A stretch of 64,000 nucleotides of DNA. It comes from Heterodera schachtii. Taxonomy: Eukaryota > Nematoda > Chromadorea > Rhabditida > Heteroderidae. The notes beneath the pieces were generated by a model that was given only the letters and a program-made list of their open reading frames with translations, ran no database searches and had not been told where the DNA came from. Of this stretch, positions 49,878 through 61,093 are shown piece by piece; position 1 is the first letter of the stretch, and every line of letters begins with the position of its first letter. A program made the position numbers and the translations under genes. The DNA is taken from contig SIJG01000016.1 of the NCBI GenBank assembly GCA_023374025.1, forward strand, positions 2,155,915-2,219,914, read 5' to 3'.

Positions 49878-51389
49878 TTTTTTTTGCCATTGTTTGTGAC
49901 CGATTCTCTTTTTATTGAAGATTTTAAAACGTATATTTAGGCAGTTTTAGTCAAACTAGTCCATATTTTGCCATTTTTAATAATCGCCATACTGACTTTT
50001 TAGTAAATATTTAGCGTAAAATTTTTCTTTGTTAGAAATTTTTGCGCCAAAGGTGCATTTTTGTCCCTAATTAAAAACAAAACAAAGCCGATGAAATTAT
50101 TAATAGTTACGACCTGTTGATTTGTTTTGTATAAAAATTTAAAAGAATGCTAAATTCAAAGGATAAATTGTTTATTTGAACATTAGTTTACAGTTGTTTT
50201 GCGCTTCACTGATAATTAAAATCAATAATAAAATATTCATGCTATTTACTAAAACACTACAAATAACAAAAAATAAAAGATTGAATAAATTCTGTTGAAA
50301 AAATAATAAATATTTATTCCTTTGTAAATCGTCGAATTTTTATCCTTAAATCGTATTTTAAATAGAATTTCTTCGGAATTTGTAAATCTCATTTTAATTT
50401 TCTTCAAAATATCTTTGATCAATTATTTTTGTCGTTTCTTAGGCTTATAAAATTCGTTGTTCGTCCATTCTTTATCTACGATTAGATCGCTTCGATTGGT
50501 TCTTTATGTCGCGCATTTCTTTTTTCGTGTTATTTCAAAAATCGTTAATTTGAGTTGTCTTTCTTATTCCTGCACGATTCTATCATTATTTTACCAGTAT
50601 TAATATTTTTCATAAAATCAATGGCCCGTCTCGAACCTGCACCATTTTTTTTGCCATTGTTTGTGACCGATTCTCTTTTTATTGAAGATTTTAAAACGTA
50701 TATTTAGGCAGTTTTAGTCAAATTAGTCCATATTTTGCCATTTTTAATAATCGCCATACTGACTTTTTAGTAAATATTTAGCGTAAAATTTTTCTTAGTT
50801 AGAAATTTTTGCGCCAAAGGTGCATTTTTGTCCCTAATTAAAAACAAAACAAAGCCGATGAAATTATTAATAGTTACGACCTGTTGATTTCTTTTGTATA
50901 AAAATTTAAAAGAATGCTAAATTCAAAGGATAAATTGTTTATTTGAACATTAGTTTACAGTTGTTTTGCGCTTCACTGATAATTAAAATCAATAATAAAA
51001 TATTCATGCTATTTTCTAAAAACACTACAATAACAAAAAATAAAAGATTGAATAAATTCTGTTGAAAAAATAATAAATATTTATTCCTTTGTAAATCGTC
51101 GAATTTTTATCCTTAAATCGTATTTTAAATAGAATTTCTTCGGAATTTGTAAATATCATTTTAATTTTCTTCATAATATCTTTGATCAATTATTTTTGTC
51201 GTTTCTTAGGCTTATAAAATTCGTTGTTCGTCCATTCTTTATCTACGATTAGATCGCTTCGATTGGTTCTTTATGTCGCGCATTTCTTTTTTCGTGTTAT
51301 TTCAAAAATCGTTAATTTGAGTTGTCTTTCTTATTCCTGCACGATTCTATCATTATTTTACCAGTATTAATATTTTTCATAAAATCAAT
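49878..51389. repeat. 745-bp tandem duplication (49878-50622 and 50645-51389)
   Basis: Two direct copies of equal length, separated by 22 bp (GGCCCGTCTCGAACCTGCAC then CA). Under a dozen differences were seen by eye, so the duplication is young. Copy 1 begins just after the poly-Q gene, so this may be that gene's 3' region. The spacer reads, in reverse, GGTTCGAGAC, like a tRNA T-arm. No open frame of note inside. Confidence 0.92.
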
Positions 51390-51869
51390 CGAGGTTGGAA
51401 GATATTCGGTGGCCGCACCGGGCGGTAGTGATAAATGATTGGTTCGACGGTTCCGTTTTGTTTTTTCCATTTGTTAATTGTTAATAAAAATTGAGAAAAA
51501 TATTTTAAGGGAAAGAAAAATGTTTAATGAGAAAAATGGGGAAACCGGGATACCAAAGAATTGTTTAAATGAAATTTTAATTATTTTCTCAAATAACAAA
51601 AATTTAAAATTACAACCTTTGAATCTAAACCAAGTTTCATACTTTATTAATTGGCGAGAACGGCCATCTTAATTATGCTTAAATAAAGATCATAAAAAAC
51701 TAAAAAAAATACTTGATAAAACCAAAAAAAGCCATTAATATTTACCAAATTGAAACAAAGCTACTGTCGCCAAAGCGACCAAAAATTGATCAACCGATTA
51801 ATTTTGTTTTGAAATAATATTTATTTGTGGTGATGCATTCCCTCTTTCCCGCCTCCTCCGTGGTTCTCC

Positions 51870-51877
51870 TATAAAAG
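51870..51877 (+). promoter_or_regulatory. TATA-box candidate
   Basis: TATAAAAG in the GC-richer context CTCCTATAAAAGGCAGC, after a pyrimidine-rich stretch. A gene downstream was not identified, so function is inferred from the motif alone. Confidence 0.35.
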
Positions 51878-52334
51878 GCAGCATTAGCATTCATTCGGAT
51901 AATGTAAATGAATGAGCAGTTAATCGATATTGTTAAGCTAAATTTGTCCTTTTTTCCCTATGCATTTTTTATGTTTTAAATTTAATTTTCAAAAAATTTG
52001 GATTAGAATTTCTCTTTTTTAGGGGAATTAAGGAAAGATTCTTTTTCTTTAAAAAGCCTTTTTGGTTTGGTCGAACTTCTGTCTTTTGGGACAGAAATTC
52101 TTAAGACTTACACTGGATAAAATGAAGATTTTATGAATTAATATTGTTTTCATATAAAAATTTGGTCATTTTTGGGCAAGGTTTGCTAAGAAACAGAGCA
52201 AAATTTCCAAAAATTTGCTTTTTCACATTTGGTCATCAAGGAGCTCAAATTTAATTGATAAAAACAGTTAAATAGAACAACAGACGACCAAAAATGAAAA
52301 AAGAAGAGAATAAAATAAAATCAATCGACAATTC

Positions 52335-52830
52335 TTTAAAAAAGTTAGAAGGAGAATCCCGTTTTTTTAATTCTGAGATAGGGCAGAAGAAGTTTCCCCG
52401 AGAGAAACATTAATGGATCAATTGAGGCAACAATTGATCCTATATGATCAAGCAAAGTGGGGAGCTGGAGAGGGCAGGGTCGGTAGTTCAGCTGGTAGAA
52501 CACTGGTCCGGAAAGCCAGAGACGCCGGTTCAAAGCCGGCCCGCCCTATAGTTTTTCCCTCAAAAGCTTCCCCGCTCGTTCATATGTTTCAATTCCAAAA
52601 AATCATTAATCTGATTGTTCGTTTTACTGAATAACAGCTAAATATACATTATTAATGAAGCTCAATTTAAAAATAAATGCTTATTTCATTACAATTATTG
52701 TAAAAAAAATGATGCGATTTATTTTAAAATATTACTCAAAGGAAAACAAACAGAAATAACTTTTAAAAAGGAATTTGCGAATTGTCTCTAAAGCTACCAA
52801 GTGGGCCTCGAAAAACTTTAAATCCGTTCT
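52335..52830 (+). repeat. copy 2 of the duplication, with a ~218-bp insertion
   Basis: Matches 43633-43906 on both sides of about 52374-52591. At the junctions TTAATTC and TTCAATTC look like a short target duplication. The insertion carries the tRNA-like gene. Confidence 0.85.
52477..52548 (+). tRNA. tRNA-like gene, anticodon GGA by position
   Basis: A 72-nt cloverleaf can be drawn. Acceptor GGGTCGG pairs with CCGCCCT with one mismatch and one wobble. D-stem GTTC/GAAC with loop AGCTGGTA; anticodon stem CTGGT/GCCAG with loop CCGGAAA; T-stem GCCGG/CCGGC with loop TTCAAAG. TTTTT follows at 52552-52556 as a Pol III stop. The anticodon position reads GGA (Ser), but a serine tRNA should have a long variable arm and here it is 4 nt; base 33 is C, not T. 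So it may be a decayed or mis-assigned tRNA, or part of a SINE. It lies on sequence absent from the sister copy at 43.6 kb. Confidence 0.6.
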
Positions 52831-53919
52831 ATTTATTTATTTTTAAAAACAAATATGAACATGCTGTCCCATTTGGTGCTTAACAATTATTTAGTATTAC
52901 AATTTATTTTTCAAGAAAAATCATTAAACCTAAATGTTCATTTTATTCAAATTCGATTGCATTGAAGAAAATAACGACCAAATTTTTAATATCATATTTA
53001 TTTCATAATAATCATTGACTTACGAAAAATCTCATTAAGCTTAGATAATAAATTCGATTTTTACTTTACATAATGTTATTATGTATATATCAACTGATAA
53101 ATTATAAAACAATTTTGTTAATCTCGGAAGATTCGGAAGAAAACTCTGTGCATTCAAAAAGACTGGACAAATAAAATTATTAATGACCAAAATATTTATT
53201 TTTCTTAATTCGTCATAAAATTTATTAATTTTACGTTGACTGCAGAATATTAAATAAAAGTTAAATCAAAAGCAACTTTAACCTTGATATTAAAGCAATA
53301 AAACATTAATACTATTAATTAAATATTTTAAACTATAACATGCAACTAAATGACAAAAATAGATTTAAAAGGCGAAAATTGGTTGTTAATAATACGCAAT
53401 ATAACATGAAATAAAAACAAAATAAAAATTTAAAAAAAAGAAAAATCTATATTTTGAGTGAACGACAATGTGTCCAATCAAGTAATATTAAGTTTGATGT
53501 AGTTCAATTTAAATAAAAATATAATTAAAAAAATTAAATAAAAGCTATTATAAATTTGATTTAATAGATTTTTCTATATATTCTTAATTATTTAAAAAAT
53601 GCAACTTTAAAAAAAATCATTTAACCAAAACAAGTAGAGTTTTTGGGGCAGCAGCGAGTGGTATTATATATTTTTTCTATATAGTTAATAATTTTAAAAG
53701 AAATAAAAATAAGAAAAGTAATAATTATCAAAATATATGAAAAAGTTTCATTTCAAATAATTAAACTTTATTATCAAAACAATATAAAAAATGAATAAAT
53801 ATACGAATAAATCAAACTAAATTTTGATTTCACTAAGTTAAATGAACATCAATTTTTTAATTAAAAGTTAAAACTACCAACTTATTTTTAAAGAGTAATA
53901 TTATTTAATTGCTCCCGCA

Positions 53920-54045
53920 CCTCCTTCTCTCTCCTATCTCTCTCTCTTTCTCTCTCTCTCTCGCACCTCCTTCTCTCTCCTATCTCTCTCTTTTTCTCTC
54001 TCTCTCTACCGCACCTCCTTCTCTCCACTCTCTCCCACTGCTCCC
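53920..54045. repeat. CT-rich minisatellite
   Basis: About 2.5 copies of a unit with CGCACCTCCTTCTCTC and CTCTCTCTCT words. It precedes a TATAAAAG at 54060-54067. Confidence 0.85.
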
Positions 54046-54059
54046 TTGTTTTTAATCAA

Positions 54060-54067
54060 TATAAAAG
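54060..54067 (+). promoter_or_regulatory. TATA-box candidate after a CT tract
   Basis: TATAAAAG, followed by GCACGCGGCGTCATTG. The CT tract just upstream is a common promoter neighbour. No downstream coding exon is identified. Confidence 0.3.
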
Positions 54068-54289
54068 CACGCGGCGTCATTGTCCATTGCCACTGTTCTC
54101 CAATTGCTCAAATTGGTTCTTCTCCTAATGTCCACTATCATTCATTCATTATTTTTGCACCTATCAAAAGTGCATTTTCCATTTTCCGATCCAAATTAAA
54201 AAATGAACATTAATATAGTTTCTGCCGGATGAAAGTATTTCATAATCATACAGTTTAAAAATTTTATACCAAATGAAAAAAAAGTTTTT

Positions 54290-54490
54290 TACAGCGTGCT
54301 AGGGGCCAGGCACAGGTAGGCGCCGCAGGGAAAATTTGAGAAATTTCTTAACAGATTCTATCAATAATGACAAATTTACTATTTTGAGTAATTTTTTATG
54401 AAAGAATTAGTTTTGGGGGCCCGGCGGTGCCGATAAGTGTTGCCGGAGAAAAATTAAAAATTTTGACTATTTTGACAGATTCACTGTGAA
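54290..54490. mobile_element. two degenerate SINE bodies
   Basis: GGTAGGCGCCGCAGGGAAAA at about 54316 and CGGCGGTGCCGATAAGTGTT at about 54422, each followed by a TTTTGA..ACAGATTC-like block. Both in the same orientation. Confidence 0.6.
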
Positions 54491-55109
54491 GATTAGTCTT
54501 AGGATTTTTCGAAAAATGAGCATCATTTAATCAGCATTTTAAAAAATCATCATTTGATCTCTGCATTATGCAAATGATAAATTAATCTTTGGGTCATGAT
54601 TTTCATCGCGTGATTTTGTCAATGATTTTGAAAAAAGCCAACAAATGTCTTTTTTGAAGAAACAAAAACTAGGATTTCGAAAAAACAAAAAAGCTCTGAG
54701 GGCAGCTAATAAACAACGCATTTAAATACCACGAAAAACAAAGGATTACAACTAATTTTAATATACAAAATCATATATTCACTAAATTATTTGCCAATAT
54801 AAAATAAATCATAAAAAATAAAAATTAAACAAAAAGATCGAAGTAAAATATTCATAGCATTAAAAAGCGATCCATATTTTGTTCAAATTATACACCAATT
54901 GATTCGTCTCGAGGAGCTAAGCATGATCTCTAGAGTTGCGGAAATGCCAAAAAACCGGGTTTTGAGCCGATTCAAAAGTCAAAATTGAGCGATTTTGCAC
55001 TCTAACTTTTTTTAAACGACCGAATCCCCACTGCCAATTAGTACCAAACGTAATTTATAATTATTTTAAAAGGCAGCGCAGGGAAACTGGTGCAAATAAG
55101 CATTTGGGT

Positions 55110-58100
55110 TGACGGATCAAAATTCCTTCCTTATTTCAACATAGTCCCGTCATCTCCTAAACCTTCTTTGCCATCATTTGTTCTTTGTCCTATCCCTTTA
55201 ATTGTCAGTGGGCGGTCCGTTCCCGATCACTATTTAAGCTTGTAGCGTTCCCTCACAATTGTTCATCCCCTGGTTCATTTATTCCACCTGTCTCCAATTG
55301 TGCAGAGACGAATCGGGAGGTGTTCCACACAGTCGACTGTTGTTCCCCCTTTCCCCTTCCGAATAAAGGATATTATTCGAATTACCGCTACACAGTGTTT
55401 TGGGGAATGCATGAACACCAAACTATCCCAATCATATTTTTATTTAATATTCATGGAGGTCCCGCCGCTGTACATTTGGAGACGGCTATTTGTTCATTTT
55501 TTGTTTTCAATTAAATATTCATTTTTGATTTGTTTGATGTGGTAAAAACTCATTCTTGAATGGATGAGACTGACTGATCAATGATCAGAGAACGGGAAAA
55601 AGGAAGAAATCTGGCGAAAGATTGGAGAATGGCCAGCAGAAAGAGTGATGAAAAGATGCTCTGATTTGAGAGACAAAATTGATCAGAGAGTGATCGGTTG
55701 GCTTTAATGAAAAAATGATCAGAGAGTGATCGGTTGGCTCTAAAGTCAAAAATGATCCGAGAGGGATCAAAAAATGAATAATTTGAAAGGGAACCGGAAC
55801 ATGGCAAATTTTGCTGAAAAAAGACCAAAATGATCAAGTGATTCGGCCGAAAGTGAACAGTTATCCTGATCAAACGTTCTGATCAGAAAATATAAAGAGA
55901 AAACAATAAAATGCAGTGAAACGAATGAGTCCGAAGGTGGCAATTTTGAATTGAAACTCAAATTTAAATCAGAAATGATCAGTGGTTGATAATGAATGGC
56001 TGGAAAACTCAAATTTTGAAGTTTCATTTTAAAACTTTTCATAATTATTTAATTCAATGTAAGGTGCTCAGAACGGGTCTCCCAAAATTTTCAGATTTTT
56101 TTTCTTCGCAATTTTTAACATTTGCTATTGAGAAGAAAAACCTATGACGTGCAATTACCGTCTAAGGGTTAAAGTTGAAAGATCACGAGACAAGAGTGAT
56201 CGGCTGATTGTTGCCAAACAAATGACTCCCAAAATGTTCCAAACATTGGAAGCAATTAAGAAAAGCCAGAGCAATTAATTATACAATTACGACAATAAGA
56301 AGCGAGTCACGAGAAAAAGAGAAAAAAGAAGGACACAAAACAAATTAAACAATTAATGGCTGAGAAATGGCGGCGATTAACAAAAGGTGCCAAATGGCAA
56401 TGTCAGAATTGTGAATGGAATTTTTGGGAAATAAAATAAGACCAATGGCCGATCGGCAACAACGAGCAAATGTTTGGAAAAAAGTTTTAAAAAATAAAAA
56501 TTGGGGGAAATAAATGAATTGGTATGAAATGGTTCACAAAAAGGAATTAATCGTGGATAAAAGATAAGAATTAAATAAATTTAAACATTGAAATCGAAAT
56601 TAAAGCCATAAATGATTGTGATATTAGATCTGAAGGAGAAAGTGCAACTGATCAGAAAAAAGCAAAAACTGATAAGAAAGAGTAAATGATCAGAATTCAA
56701 GGAGAACATCTGATCAGAAGTGAAGGCAACTGATTAGAAAGAAAAAAAGGAAATGATCAGAGTAAAAAAGGCAACAGATCAGAATGTGAAAAATAAATAA
56801 ATCAGAGGAGGAATGTGGTCAGAAAGGAAAGACAAATTCAGAAAGAGAAAAAAAATTGACCAGAAAGAGAAAAGTGAATTGATCGTAAAGGAAAAGGCAA
56901 TTGATCCGTAATAAAAGGCAACCGAGCAGAATGTGAAAAGTCAATAATTAAAATGAAATTTGATCAGACCATGCAAGAAAATTAAGTGATCAGAATGATC
57001 GAACCAAATGATCAGAGAGGAAGAGTGGACAATCATCAGTAATAACGAAATTTTTGGTTTTGACCATGCGAAATTATATGTTCTTGACCGAATTAATGGC
57101 TAATGATTACAGTCAATGACAGACGGTGAACAGAGGGCTATTTTGGAAAAATTTGTTGGAATCGGATATAATCATTTTTTAAGAAAATGTGCCAGCAGAA
57201 GGGAAAAAGGCACAAAAAGGCTGTTGAAGAAATTGAGTGATAAATACAGCCAAATAAATTGAGTAATTAATGCAGCTAAAAATTGAGTGATAATGTTAGC
57301 TGAAATACATGATTATAAAAAGCTTCAGCGAATTCCTAGGTCAGTCGTTCTTAAATACAGCAAGGAAAAATACCGAAAAGGGAAAAAAATAGGCGATCAA
57401 AGCCTGGAATTATGGTGATCTGATCAAAGGCGGATGAAAATGGTTGAAAATTGTAATAACTGACAGAATTTGAAAATGCGTGAAAGAAAAAGACAAAAGG
57501 AAAGAAAGATGGAAAGCGAAGACGGATAAGGCGATTGGATTCAAGCAAACGAGGAGCGGATGCCGGAACAATGGAAGAAACCGCTGACTGACGAGCCTTG
57601 ACCAAAACGACGATGAACCGATTGATCAACAAATGGACGAACCGACAGACGGACGAACAGAACGAGACCAACTGACGCGACCGCGAACCCGAGAAGAAAA
57701 GAATGACCAACAATGAAAACTGACCAAGAAGAGCCGCGCAGATCATTTTGAATTTGATGTTCGAGGACGAACATTCTGGAGGTAGGGGATGACGGATCAA
57801 AATTCCTTCCTTATTTCAACATAGTCCCGTCATCTCCTAAACCTTCTTTGCCATCATTGTTCTTTGTCCTATCCCTTTAATTGTCAGTGGGCGGTCCGTT
57901 CCCGATCACTATTTAAGCTTGTAGCGTTCCCTCACAATTGTTCATCCCCTGGTTCATTTTATTCCACCTGTCTCCAATTGTGCAGAGACGAATCGGGAGG
58001 TGTTCCACACAGTCGACTGTTGTTCCCCCTTTCCCCTTCCGAATAAAGGATATTATTCGAATTACCGCTACACAGTGTTTTGGGGAATGCATTAACACCA

Positions 58101-58133
58101 AACTATCCCAATCATATTTTTATTTAATATTCA
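55110..58133 (+). mobile_element. non-autonomous LTR retrotransposon, 3.0 kb
   Basis: The two 344-bp LTRs (55110-55453 and 57790-58133) start TGACGG and end ATTCA. I count three differences between them (two single-base indels, one substitution), so insertion is recent. Each LTR has a TATTTAAG TATA-like box (about 55231) and an AATAAA signal (about 55362). Directly after the 5' LTR, TGGAGGTCCCGCCG fits a primer-binding site (TGG pairs with the tRNA CCA end). Just before the 3' LTR stands the polypurine tract GGAGGTAGGGGA. The internal 2.3 kb has no gag-pol-like frame, so it would depend on proteins from elsewhere. Flanking 5-mers (tgggt, gggga) do not match well, so no clear target duplication is seen. 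Confidence 0.92.
55454..57789. repeat. internal region built of TGATCAGA-type words
   Basis: TGATCAG, GATCAGAA and GATCAGAGAGTGATCGGTTG recur dozens of times with A-rich spacers; 55678-55750 is a short tandem pair. The longest frames (149, 107 and 91 codons) are antisense. They have repeat-driven composition and no recognisable domain. Confidence 0.8.
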
Positions 58134-58631
58134 GGGGACTAAAATTTGAAGCTGCTAATAGCATGTTGCATACATCGCATTAGTTTGTAATGCACATTAC
58201 CAATAGATTTTTGGCTCAGCTTCATCTCCACTTCATAGTAAAATAAGTTTTACGACTTTAATGCCCAACTTTTTTTCTTGCAGTCATCCAAATTAAATAT
58301 TCCTTGGTATCATTCGATAGCCCCAAGAGAACTCTATTAGTTTATAAAATTTCAAAACTTTTTATTTAGTTCCAAAATGTTATGGTCAGAAAACTTCAAA
58401 AAACTTCTTATCCAAAGATTATTGGCCATAACTTTTTGAAACAAAACAAAAAAATTTTAATTTTTGCAAAAAAAATAGAGGCCTCTTGGAGATATCGAAT
58501 GATAGCAATAATGATTAATTTTACATGCTTAAAGAAAAAATTTAGTGCATTAAAGTCCGTCAAAATTTTATGATAATTCAAAGACATAATTTTTTAATTA
58601 AAAATCTATGCTAATATCATAATATTAATTA

Positions 58632-58815
58632 GAGTCCGGCGGGGAACGGAATTCCCGCGGGAAAAACACGAGAATCCCGTTCCCGTTTGCCGTCTTTTTG
58701 CCTGACGGGATTTTACGGGAACGGGAAAAAGGGTGGGAATCCTGTTCGGGAATCCCGCCCCGTTCATTTTCGTTTTCCCGTTCCCGTAAATTTTTTTTCA
58801 AAAACGGGAATAAAA
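58632..58815. mobile_element. possible truncated MITE with CGGGAACGGGAA words
   Basis: Begins TAGAGTCCGGCGGGGAACGG and holds CGGGAACGGGAAA and its complement many times. No matching right end or target duplication was found. Confidence 0.5.
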
Positions 58816-58934
58816 GTACGCTGGTAAGAATGGGAGTCTGAGTGAAAAATTAGTGACAAAATTTGGAAGAAATTACAAATTTTTTGTGAAAAATTAAATA
58901 AATAAATCATCTCATTGAAAAGTACATATATCTA

Positions 58935-59640
58935 TATAGACTAGTGGTTGTTACCTCTGTCTTTCATAATTTGTCCCTTGGGTTCAATGCCCCATAGGGA
59001 TTGTAGTTTTTGAATATTTCTTTAATTTATTTTACTTGAAATTTAATTAATAAAAAATTTTTCTAACATTAAAAATTATTTTTCTTTATTTTTCGAAATA
59101 GCCATAGACCTATAAATTACGGTGCACCCCAAAACGTCGTCGCCGAAACGTCGTCAGCCGAAACGTCGTCGGGACAAAACGTCGTCAGGCCAAAAAGCGC
59201 CGAAAAATTCCGAAAATTTATTAACTTAAAGAATTTTTCAAAGAAAAAATTATAGAAATTTTCTGTGGTAAATTACTTAGATTTTCTCAAAAAAAATTTT
59301 TTCTAAGAATTTTCTTATAAAAAAATTTTCTAGAATTTATTCTTTGAAAAAATCTCTAAGTTAGTAAATTTTTCGGAATTTTTCGGCGCTTTTTGTCCCG
59401 ACGAAGTTTTGTCTCGACGACGTTTCGGCGACGACGTTTTGTCCTGTTCCGCATAAATTAACCAATGATTGCATATTTTTGGACAAAATCTGTTAACAAA
59501 TCCACTCAAAATTTCAAAATTTTCCCCCGGCGGCGCCTATCGGCACCGCCGGACCTCCTCCCTGTACCACAAAAGATTTTTAAAAGGCCAGCCGCAAAAA
59601 AACCACGTAATTAAAAAAAAAAAGATTTTGTCAATAATTT
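58935..59640 (+). mobile_element. full-length SINE, split by a MITE
   Basis: Head at 58940-59005 (AGTGGTTGTTACCTC ... TGGGTTCAATGCCCC) resembles A and B boxes. After a tail related to 62905-63030, and leaving out the MITE (59120-59452), come GACAAAATCTGTTAACAAAT and the hairpin CGGCGGCGCCTATCGGCACC GCCG at about 59527. Head-to-hairpin distance without the MITE is about 254 bp, as in the other full copies. Confidence 0.72.
59120..59452. mobile_element. MITE with AACGTCGTC words, hairpin-forming
   Basis: Flanked by ataaatta on both sides (59112-59119, 59453-59460). Both ends carry AAAACGTCGTCGCCGAAACG-type sequence in inverted orientation, and the inverted match continues through GCGCCGAAAAATTCCGAAAA toward the middle. 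The outermost ~11 bases of the two ends agree poorly, so the exact termini are less certain than in the other elements. Confidence 0.75.
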
Positions 59641-60037
59641 GAAAACATAGAAAAATTCTCTAAGAGTATTTTTGAATTTAAAAATAATAGACAATTTTAA
59701 TGAAAATTTTTGAATACAAAAAAATTTTCTAGGTATTTTAGAATACAAATTTACCAGTTTTTAAATATTGTTATGGCTTAATTTTAAAGCAAATCAGTTT
59801 CAAAAATTCAATTTTTTAAATTTTTGTTCATTAATATAACCATTATTTAATCATTTACATCGAAGCAATTTTTAAAATTTTTAAAATATAATATTTTCAT
59901 TTTAAAAATAAGTAAAGTAAAAATTTTAGAAAAAAGCAAAATTCTTTATTAAAAAAAATTTAATAATTTATTTAAATTTTTTAAATATTAATTATTTTCA
60001 AATTCAAAACTGAACAATCGTTTGATCAGACCCAAGT

Positions 60038-60351
60038 TCAATGATCTGCTGCTGTTCTGATCCCACCTTCAACTCCGAGAAGATTGGCATTGGCACTCCC
60101 GCCGTTCATTCGCGTCGGCGCGTTGGGTGCTTGGCTGTGCTGTTCCATCGATGCGAGAAAGTTGGCACTTTTGCCAGACAAATCCGTCCATCAAATGCCA
60201 TGGTCGGCGGAGTCTTCCTCTGCGAGGCCGGAGGTGGACAATGTGCGTGTGCCGGTCAATTTCTTGGCACAAACGCAACGCCACGTTTTCACGCCCTCTT
60301 TGATGTGGTGGATATTGTAGCGAAAGCCGCCAAGGATCAGCTTCTGATTGC
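60038..60351 (-). pseudogene. exon with FLYWCH-like motif and an in-frame TGA
   Basis: The acceptor CTTTCAG ends at 60352. The frame reads NQKLILGGFRYNIHHIKEGV, KTWRCVCAKKLTGTRTLSTS, GLAEEDSADHGI, then TGA (60191-60193), then WTDLSGKSANFLASMEQHSQ, APNAPTRMNGGSANANLLGV, EGGIRTAADH, TGA (60038-60040). The spacing of Gly-Phe-x-Tyr, Trp-x-Cys and the following basic stretch is reminiscent of FLYWCH zinc fingers, DNA-binding domains common in nematodes, but the second Cys lies only two residues on and the closing His pair is incomplete. The part after the TGA is low-complexity, typical of a transcription-factor tail. 52 codons are open before and 50 after the TGA. The exon at 63458-63739 may precede it in the same gene; their phases do not match as read. 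Confidence 0.55.
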
Positions 60352-60594
60352 CTGAAAGCACAAGGAGGGATTAATTACGATAAAAGATAAATCAATGGCA
60401 ATAAATTTGAAACACCTTTAAAAGAAGTGATAATTTGTGGAAGGTCCGGGTTGTAAGCATGGAACTCGTGCATTTCAATTGAATATGTGGTTAAAAATCT
60501 CTGTAAAGGTCAACACCAAATTATTAATGAAAAGGGTTTTTGAGGAAAATATATCCAACATCAAAAATAATAATAGGAAATTCGCACTTCACAT

Positions 60595-60685
60595 CAGGGT
60601 TGCCGCGGGACGAGAAAAATACCGGGTCGGATTCGGGTCGGTTCGGCCGAAAAATCATCGTGACGGGATTCGGGCGGCAACCCTG
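60595..60685. mobile_element. 91-bp hAT-like MITE
   Basis: The ends CAGGGTTGCCGC and GGCGGCAACCCTG form an inverted repeat. Perfect 8-bp flanks cttcacat stand at 60587-60594 and 60686-60693. The inside has GGGTCGG, TTCGGGTCGGTTCGGC and ATTCGGG words, as in the element at 38453. It is a miniature relative of that element. Confidence 0.9.
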
Positions 60686-60901
60686 CTTCACATAGGATTT
60701 TAATTTAGTTTTTTTAAATATTTTTGTTTTAAAAAGTCTCAATTTAGAAGTTCCGTTTAAGATAAGTATAGAAATTAGGTAAAGGAAGATTAGTTTATTA
60801 ATTCCCCAATATATTTTAGAATTCACCTCAATGTCCAGGAAAAGTTAAGAGTCGTATATTCCATTTATTTATTTATCGTAAAAATAAAAAAGTCATCAGA
60901 A

Positions 60902-61093
60902 GCAGGATGGACGAAATTTCGTTTCGTTTTGGTTTCGTCCTACATTTTCGGCACTTTTTGAGTTTCGTTTTCGTGTTTCGTTTTCGTCCGTCAAAAAATT
61001 TTCGTTCGTTTCGTTTTCGAGTTTTAAAATTTTGAATTTTCGTTTCATTTTCGTCAGACGGAATTTGGACGAAAAAGACGAAAATATTTACAC
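60902..61093. mobile_element. partial MITE with TTTCGTTTTCG words
   Basis: CAGGATGGACGAAATTTCG opens a run of degenerate TTTCGTTTTCG words. Its right end is not found; another MITE inserted directly after it at 61094. The 81-codon antisense frame here is repeat-derived. Confidence 0.5.

Noticed and set aside
49878..51389. LTR pair of a retrotransposon
   Set aside because: The copies are separated by only 22 bp, with no PBS, PPT or TG..CA ends; a tandem duplication fits better.
55550..57800. Antisense frames of 61-149 codons inside the LTR element
   Set aside because: Composition is driven by GATCAG-type repeats, there is no domain, and they are on the wrong strand for the element.
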